From contig NZ_CP067102.1 of NCBI RefSeq assembly GCF_016616885.1, positions 372,001 to 436,000 on the forward strand: DNA of 64,000 bases. The letters run 5' to 3'. The notes under the pieces are model-generated. The model saw only the letters and a program-made list of their open reading frames with translations. It did no database searches and was not told the origin of the DNA. This document shows, one piece after another, positions 58,933 through 64,000 of the stretch. Origin of the DNA: Bradyrhizobium diazoefficiens (GTDB lineage Bacteria; Pseudomonadota; Alphaproteobacteria; Rhizobiales; Xanthobacteraceae). Every line of letters begins with the position of its first letter. Position 1 is the first letter of the stretch. A program made the translations under genes and the position numbers.

Positions 58933-60687
58933 TCAGCCCCCCACGATTTCCCAAACCTCCCGACGGAAGGAGCCTGCAACCTCTCCGGCTGGAGCGGCGA
59001 CAAGCCAGCCATGGCCGATGAGCAGGTTAACTGCACGGCGAGCATGGGCCTTATCGCGGATGGAGTTCGGGCCGCGCTGGTAGATGTCAGGCAGGGACAC
59101 GAGCGTGCTTTGCTTTAGCCAGACCGTGCGGAGCCAAGTCAGAAGGGCCTGCGCCTCATGCAGATCGCTACTCGCGCGACTTGCACCAAAGAGCCGGATT
59201 GCCTCGGCCGCGTAGTGTTGCGCGAGCGCTATTCCAGCCTCCATCTCGGTCGAGCCGACCTCACTTGCGTCAATGTTGCCGAACAACGTCAGTACAGCGG
59301 CGATTCGCGCAGCGTGTTCGGGCAATTTGTTAGCAAGCCCGCGTATCGGCTCGAGTTCGCCGCCAATTCCCAATCGCGCTTCTATGTGATCATGGAAGGC
59401 AATCCATAAACGCCGCGCGGTCATTGACAGCGGCACACTGCGGGGGGTCAACTCGTTTTGCCTTCCGTCAGCCATTGCCATCGGCGACTCCAAGATGTCG
59501 AGGAGCGCTCGCCCATATGCCAACATTGAGCTGTCACTTTTTGCCGATGCCTCGCGCCAGATGCGGGTGCCGCTCGCTGGTTCAGGCGCGGTTAGCAGGA
59601 CTCGCGACAGAAGGCCTTGCTCGAGAAGCAGTCGATCCCCGAGCCAGATGCTGCCGACATCCGGCTGCGCCATCAAATGCAAAGCCACCCGCCTTCCGGG
59701 CAATATCGTCACGCCGTCTAGCGCGCGCACGCGCTTGAGTGGTTCGCCATCCCATACAGCGGATAGACCAGTGGCGGTCCGCAGCTTGGCATCGTCGCTC
59801 ATCCCGTGCCCGCCGATAAATTGACCGCCTTCGGCTGCGAAAATTCCAACGCTCGGCTGCCCCACGGCCAGCAGCTTGCAGAGACCCTCGAATGTGGGCT
59901 CGTTGCAGGTGAGCACCGGCGTCAACGGCCGGATGGGTGCGGCGCCAAGCGCATCCAGCGCCGTTTTGATGCGCGCGCGGTCGCCGCGCGCACTTTTCAT
60001 CGCAACTTCACGGGCCTTCTTCCATGCGGCCTCCGCGTTCTCGAATTGCAGCATTTCGTCAACAAACGCCGCACGCAGGGCGGCCTCACGCTTGTGAATG
60101 GGCCATAACGCCTCGCGGTCAACAGCACTCTTGCGCTCGCCAGTGGCAGCAATGCTGATGAAGAATCCAGACGTTGGCCTTGCGTGCCCCGTCGGCAATT
60201 CGACATCAGCGTGACCTTGAACGGTGAGGGTGGCTGCGGCGAGCACAGCCTGCCCGCAAATTGCGATCGGCGCCTGCACGCGGTCATTGATCGCACGGGC
60301 CGCTGACCCAAGAAGTGGGCCAAGCGCATCGACAGGGAACGGATCAGCCGCCGGCGGCTCGCGCATGAGTGCTCGCGGCGCTTCGGATTTTGCCTCGGTG
60401 GTACGCGCGGCGTTGTCCTCGTGGGGCGCGTCGTCTGTTGATGATCGCGGCGCGATGGTTTCCACGGTGGCTACTCCCGGCGGGAAGTCCGGGGCGATAC
60501 TGTGCGCATCGGCGACACGCACTCCATTCGTCAACAGATAGGCTGGCACGCGACAATCGGATTCGCCGGGCCGTGGGCCGTTGGCCTCGCTCCATTCGCC
60601 AGTCGCTTGCCAGTGCCCCACGACCTTCTTCCACGCAGCGTCGCGAGCGACCGAATCGGAAAACGCCTGACTGCGGAAATTACTCAT
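58933..60687 (-). CDS. DUF3987 (YfjI-like) protein
   Basis: 584 aa. N-terminal linker (1-120), then the DUF3987 domain: ICGQAVLAAATLTVQGHADV, GHARPTSGFFISIAATGERK (GxxxS/T-containing nucleotide-binding-like loop with GERKSA), LTCNEPTFEGLCKLLAVGQP, FAAEGGQFIGGHGM. Typical replication-module partner of integrative elements, maybe helicase-like. The start overlaps the primase stop (ATGA). Confidence 0.85.
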   Translation of the reverse strand: MSNFRSQAFSDSVARDAAWKKVVGHWQATGEWSEANGPRPGESDCRVPAYLLTNGVRVADAHSIAPDFPPGVATVETIAPRSSTDDAPHEDNAARTTEAKSEAPRALMREPPAADPFPVDALGPLLGSAARAINDRVQAPIAICGQAVLAAATLTVQGHADVELPTGHARPTSGFFISIAATGERKSAVDREALWPIHKREAALRAAFVDEMLQFENAEAAWKKAREVAMKSARGDRARIKTALDALGAAPIRPLTPVLTCNEPTFEGLCKLLAVGQPSVGIFAAEGGQFIGGHGMSDDAKLRTATGLSAVWDGEPLKRVRALDGVTILPGRRVALHLMAQPDVGSIWLGDRLLLEQGLLSRVLLTAPEPASGTRIWREASAKSDSSMLAYGRALLDILESPMAMADGRQNELTPRSVPLSMTARRLWIAFHDHIEARLGIGGELEPIRGLANKLPEHAARIAAVLTLFGNIDASEVGSTEMEAGIALAQHYAAEAIRLFGASRASSDLHEAQALLTWLRTVWLKQSTLVSLPDIYQRGPNSIRDKAHARRAVNLLIGHGWLVAAPAGEVAGSFRREVWEIVGG

Positions 60688-61655
60688 CGCGCCCTCTCGC
60701 TCAAAATGTCGGCGATGTCGGTGTCTTCGAGGTTCGGCGTGATCAGCCGCACCTCACGGCCCGCCGCACTCCATGTTTTTGCGCAGTGACGCGCCGCGTC
60801 TTGGCCGGTACTGTTCGCATCGTTATCGGCGAGAATTGTTAGTACCTCGATGCCAGTAAGGACGGGGAATTTCTTGATAGCGCCCGCGCAGCCGAGCGCC
60901 CATGCCGGGCGTAGGCCAAATGTCATTGCGCTCAGAGTAGTTTCAACGCCCTCGCCAACAAAAAGCCCGTGCTCAATCTCATCGTCGGCCGAAAGCTTGA
61001 TCGCGGCACCACTCGTGGGCCCGAGTGTGAGGCGATTAATTTTGGAGCCAGTAGGGGTCAGGGCCGTCCGATGAATTGCGCGGGGCTCATTGGTGATCAC
61101 GCACCGATACAAGGCCAACAAACACGGGTGTCGGACACCGGGGCCGAAAGGGCACAATGGATGAAAGCGTAGGACCTCATCGACCCGTGGCGGCAATTCG
61201 AGACAGCGAGTAGCGGTGAGATAGCGCGCAGCAAGCGTGCCCCTGATAGGCCGCGCCTCGAACCAGATCGCGAAGGCACTATCTCGGTTTTCCGCGCATT
61301 TGCGATCTTCGTCGGCGCGATCTGGTCTTACTGCATCTCGTATCCTAATCGGGGGCGCAGGTCTCCCCCCGTCGCCTGCAAGTCGCTGCACTGCCTCAGT
61401 AAAGTCGCAGCCATCGAGGTGTTGAAGAAGGCCGATCACATCGCCGCCGCGCTGACAACGGCGGCAATTCCAGACGCCCTTCGCGACGTTCACGCCAAAC
61501 CGATCGCAGCCGCCGCACACCGGACATGGACCGATAAGTTCACGCCCGACGCGGCGCAGCTCGATGCCGTGGCGTTCGAGTTCGTCCGCAATCGGCACCC
61601 CGCGCGCCTTGATGATCTTGTCCGCCGGGATGCGGCGCTCGGCGGTGGCGATCAT
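60684..61655 (-). CDS. CHC2 zinc-finger/Toprim primase-like protein
   Basis: 323 aa. Zinc finger CPVCGGCDRFG with CRRC (about 44-70) as in DnaG-type CHC2 domains, then a Toprim-like part: GLFVGEGVETTLSAM (EG motif) and LTILADNDANSTGQDAA (DxD-like). Synthesises primers for the mobile element. ATGA overlaps on both sides link it to its neighbours. Confidence 0.87.
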   Translation of the reverse strand: MIATAERRIPADKIIKARGVPIADELERHGIELRRVGRELIGPCPVCGGCDRFGVNVAKGVWNCRRCQRGGDVIGLLQHLDGCDFTEAVQRLAGDGGRPAPPIRIRDAVRPDRADEDRKCAENRDSAFAIWFEARPIRGTLAARYLTATRCLELPPRVDEVLRFHPLCPFGPGVRHPCLLALYRCVITNEPRAIHRTALTPTGSKINRLTLGPTSGAAIKLSADDEIEHGLFVGEGVETTLSAMTFGLRPAWALGCAGAIKKFPVLTGIEVLTILADNDANSTGQDAARHCAKTWSAAGREVRLITPNLEDTDIADILSERAR

Positions 61656-61912
61656 GAGCGGGCCTCAACCTGTTCCGGCCGTGACCTCGTTCGCACGGCG
61701 CCCACCGGCTTAAGTCTGGCTCTGGCCCATGCGATTGCCTGACTCGGCTTGAACGCCGGAAGTCTTCCCCAGTAACCCTCGACCGGCGGACCGATATTGA
61801 TGGCTGGGGAGCAGTACTTCGAGACCGTGCTTTTCGATATCTGAAATCCGGCCTCTGTCAGAAAACTCGCGAGCGGCGCGTATCCGACGATGAGTTTCTC
61901 GTCTATGTCCAT
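61652..61912 (-). CDS. Small DNA-binding-like protein
   Basis: 86 aa. GYAPLASFLTEAGFQISKST, then VSKYCSPAINIGPP with YWGRLPAFKPSQAIAWARAR. A layout of a short helix-turn-helix regulator, as in AlpA/excisionase-type proteins of integrative elements. Coupled to the primase gene by ATGA. The function is inferred from position. Confidence 0.6.
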   Translation of the reverse strand: MDIDEKLIVGYAPLASFLTEAGFQISKSTVSKYCSPAINIGPPVEGYWGRLPAFKPSQAIAWARARLKPVGAVRTRSRPEQVEARS

Positions 61913-62027
61913 GGCACCACGTCCTCTGACGTTTGATCACGATGCCGAACGCTAGAACAGGTGAGCGGATACTGGGGAGGGGGCTAGATTCGCATTCTTC
62001 AAGAATGCGAGAAATTCTACTGGTGGT

Positions 62028-62408
62028 TTACTTCATTGGCTCGTTGAGCCAGCGATAGAGCGTCGAGAGCGATATAGTTGGACGCCCAAGCTCGCGCAGA
62101 CGATCGTTCACCCAACCCAGCCGGACTTTCGCCGGATCACCAGCGCGCGCCTCCTCATGGATTAGAGCGAGTAGGCGTCTTTTGTCTCGATCTTTCGCGG
62201 CCCGCGCACGTCCGGCTTGATCGGCTAGGGCCTTGTGCCGTTCGTCACGCCGTATCTTGTCCACGTCCTCGCGTGTGGGAGGACGCACAGGCTCCGACAA
62301 AGGTTGAAACCACGCGATGGTGGTTGGTTGGCTCTTCGGCGCAGAGGCCTGTCGGCGCCGCTGAGCGGTGCTCTGTCGTGGCCTACGCCGTCGCGTCTTG
62401 TTAGGCAT
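62028..62408 (-). CDS. Basic protein with C-terminal helix-turn-helix
   Basis: 126 aa. Very basic N-terminus (NKTRRRRPRQSTAQRRRQAS), a charged helical middle, then VNDRLRELGRPTISLSTLYR with a W, resembling a resolvase-type helix-turn-helix. It lies in the integrative-element module on the same strand. Probably a regulator or DNA-binding factor. Confidence 0.55.
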   Translation of the reverse strand: MPNKTRRRRPRQSTAQRRRQASAPKSQPTTIAWFQPLSEPVRPPTREDVDKIRRDERHKALADQAGRARAAKDRDKRRLLALIHEEARAGDPAKVRLGWVNDRLRELGRPTISLSTLYRWLNEPMK

Positions 62409-62477
62409 CGCGCCTCCGCAAAGAAGAGGAACGGCGGCACGCGTTCGGCCCGTTAGCCTAGCTGCCGCTTGGCGATA

Positions 62478-62954
62478 TTAACCGCGCGGCTTAAAAAGCA
62501 CCAAGGTCAAGAATGCTTCGCGTTGGGCGTCAGTACCGTTCATGAAAAATTCGACAGCCTCGCGCGCATTGCGAACCGTAATTTTTGCCTCATCAATGGT
62601 GAAATCACGCGACGGATCATAGCCGCGATATTTCTCAGCTCGTGGAGTTCGCACAGTATCCGTGCAAAGTCGGCGACCGGACCAACGCCGCCCGACGGCA
62701 CATATGGTGCCACGGGAGGCAGCGGGGCGACTCAACTGTCCGCAAAGCGTCATCAAGCGAGCGTGATCAACGCTCCGATACACCAAGCTATACCGTGGCG
62801 TTGCCCGATTGCTCGATGGAACAACCATGTCGGCCGCAGCCGTCAGCGTGAAATGGTACAATCCGTAATATGCTGCGGAGATCGCGCGGCGTAGGTCGGT
62901 TTGCAGGGGCTGGCCTGTGGCTAGCAACGCATCTGCCTGATCGAACAAACGCAA
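62478..62954 (-). CDS. HEPN-like protein with an internally scrambled stretch
   Basis: 158 aa. DLRRAISAAYYGLYHFTLTA, then YSLVYRSVDHARLMTLCGQL and YDPSRDFTIDEAKITVRNAR with EAVEFFM match a HEPN-type RNase-toxin-like family. Between about residues 80 and 108 the frame looks foreign. The +1 reading gives LPPVAPYVPSGGVGPVADFA and ARILCELHELRNIA, the expected sequence. A +1 (in CCCC) and a later -1 shift would explain this. The stretch includes the RN-containing motif, so activity is doubtful. Confidence 0.55.
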   Translation of the reverse strand: MRLFDQADALLATGQPLQTDLRRAISAAYYGLYHFTLTAAADMVVPSSNRATPRYSLVYRSVDHARLMTLCGQLSRPAASRGTICAVGRRWSGRRLCTDTVRTPRAEKYRGYDPSRDFTIDEAKITVRNAREAVEFFMNGTDAQREAFLTLVLFKPRG

Positions 62955-62975
62955 AAGGATCAGGAGGCGACATCG

Positions 62976-63248
62976 TCAGGGACGCGCTTCGATGTAACGT
63001 ACGATGGGAAAGCGGCCCTCACCGGCGTCCGCCAGTCGCCGGATAACCTCGGATACCGTGAGCGCCGAAGGCTTTCCCATGATCGCCGCTGACGATCCGG
63101 CCGTAAGTTCGATGGTGATTTCGATCGCCTCACCGCCCTTGGAGTCGATCGCGGGTGCGGTTGTTACATTGGTAAAGCCGATGTGGTTTTCCCGCGCAGC
63201 TTCGCTCGCAATCTCTTTGATCCTATCGTCGGTCAACATACTGCTCAT
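62976..63248 (-). CDS. Partner gene of the HEPN-like protein
   Basis: 90 aa. SMLTDDRIKEIASEAARENH, then NVTTAPAIDSKGGEAIEITI and LTVSEVIRRLADAGEGRFPI. Acidic, possibly antitoxin-like by position only: its stop lies 22 bp before the HEPN-like frame. GGAGGA precedes the ATG at 63,248. Confidence 0.55.
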   Translation of the reverse strand: MSSMLTDDRIKEIASEAARENHIGFTNVTTAPAIDSKGGEAIEITIELTAGSSAAIMGKPSALTVSEVIRRLADAGEGRFPIVRYIEARP

Positions 63249-63360
63249 TTGGTCCTCCACCGCACAGTTTATCTGATGTCATAGGGGGGCATGAAATTTT
63301 TGCCGGTACATCGCCGAGGGGGCCGCCCACGTTTTGCCGCCCTAGAGTATCTGGGGGGTG

Positions 63361-64000
63361 TCACGGCTCGGCCCTAGCCAGCAGCACGACATTGTCGGCC
63401 GGCGGATTGAGGATGCGCTCGACTAGCGCCGCGAGAGCCTCGAACGCACGGCGCTTTTCGGGCAAGTATTGGTGTCGGTCGTATACACCGCGCACGCCGC
63501 CAATCACGTGGCCTAAGCAGCGCTCGGCATGGTCGCTCGGTACGCCAGCGCGCGACATCAGCGACCGCGCGGTGCGCCGCAGATCGTGCAGCGTCCAGCG
63601 CGGCAGCGTCGCGTCGAGGTCGTGCTCGCGTAATTTCGCAAGTACCTTGTCATCGAAGGCACGCTTGAACTTGGAAAAGCCGCTGAGTGGGTGCTTGCCG
63701 TCAGTGGTGAACACCAGTCCGCTTTTGCCGATCTTCGGCACGGCGGTAAGGATGGCTTGAGCGGCTGACGACAGTGGAACTACCAATTCGAGCCCCGTCT
63801 TGTAGCGCTCTTGCGGGATGGTCCATTCGTCGCCGGAGACCTCGCTGCGTTGCATAGAAGCCGCCTCATTGCGCCGCGCAGCGGTCAGGATTAAGAACTG
63901 CACGAGGTAGCCAAACGCTGTCTCTGGGGCTTCTGCGGCCTGCCACACCGCCCGCAATTCGGCATCGGTCAGGATGCGTTGCCGCCGCCTCTGGCTCGGG
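63361..64000 (-). CDS. Tyrosine recombinase/integrase (5' end beyond the window)
   Basis: C-terminal catalytic domain of a phage-type integrase: R in LTAARRNEAASM, K in PQERYKTGL, HxxR in LHDLRRTARS, GH in ERCLGHVIG and the nucleophile Tyr in VYDRHQY. The frame continues past 64,000 (QRILTDAELRAVWQ). Integrates the element; its 3' end faces the module on the left. Confidence 0.9.
   Translation of the reverse strand, partial: PSQRRRQRILTDAELRAVWQAAEAPETAFGYLVQFLILTAARRNEAASMQRSEVSGDEWTIPQERYKTGLELVVPLSSAAQAILTAVPKIGKSGLVFTTDGKHPLSGFSKFKRAFDDKVLAKLREHDLDATLPRWTLHDLRRTARSLMSRAGVPSDHAERCLGHVIGGVRGVYDRHQYLPEKRRAFEALAALVERILNPPADNVVLLARAEP

Noticed and set aside
1..64000. tRNA genes, rRNA genes and CRISPR arrays
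   Set aside because: No cloverleaf with TTCGA loop, rRNA core motif or regularly spaced repeat was recognised by eye; a dedicated scan would be decisive.

Overview
The window looks like accessory DNA of a Bradyrhizobium-type alphaproteobacterium (Nitrobacteraceae). This rests on family content (PRC-barrel, DUF1236, CsbD, DUF892, IalB and paired rhizobial small heat-shock proteins), high GC, and many sites fitting the alphaproteobacterial general-stress (EcfG) promoter GGAAC-N16/17-NGTT. No rRNA, tRNA or CRISPR array was seen. All calls come from reading the sequence; no search was run.

Layout. 1-1.1 kb: a leftward small-gene cassette ending in a DUF5681-like gene, with a degenerate tandem remnant at the very edge. 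1.6-12.9 kb: one giant autotransporter (about 3,768 aa). 13-15 kb: a graveyard of broken genes (truncated IalB, frameshifted integrase N-terminus, IS1380-type transposase fragment, an orphan C-terminus). 15.2-16.5 kb: an alpha/beta hydrolase-adenylate cyclase fusion. 16.8-18.9 kb: csbD and, exactly behind its terminator, a complete class C group II intron. 19-51 kb: a stress-gene island holding three PRC-barrel proteins, response regulators, an AI-2E-type permease, SDR, ROK, cupin, PAP2 and FAD/Rieske genes, two GT4 glycosyltransferase loci (one broken), two Hsp20 genes with a ROSE-like RNA thermometer, DUF1236 proteins, many small secreted or one-helix proteins, an OprB porin, a DUF892 ferritin-like protein and pyrophosphatase. 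Some 18 EcfG-type sites sit just upstream of start codons here. 51-55 kb: a response regulator, a YihY/BrkB protein, a GGDEF fragment and short conserved genes. 55-56.2 kb: a second DUF5681-type cassette inside a 198-bp direct repeat. 56-64 kb: a broken PIN-like gene, a ClpP-like periplasmic protein, then a leftward integrative-element module (DUF3987, CHC2/Toprim primase, small DNA-binding-like proteins, a HEPN-like pair and a tyrosine integrase running off the right edge).

How it fits together. The 16-51 kb part reads as a general-stress regulon island: envelope, redox, polysaccharide and signalling genes under one sigma-factor signature plus a heat-controlled sHsp operon. It is littered with partial duplications whose copies decay in complementary ways, and with single-base indels. 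The 11-kb autotransporter frame is intact, so the indels are not uniform, but several sit in short homopolymers and read errors should be excluded. The edges carry mobile or terminase-associated modules, so the window is probably composite.
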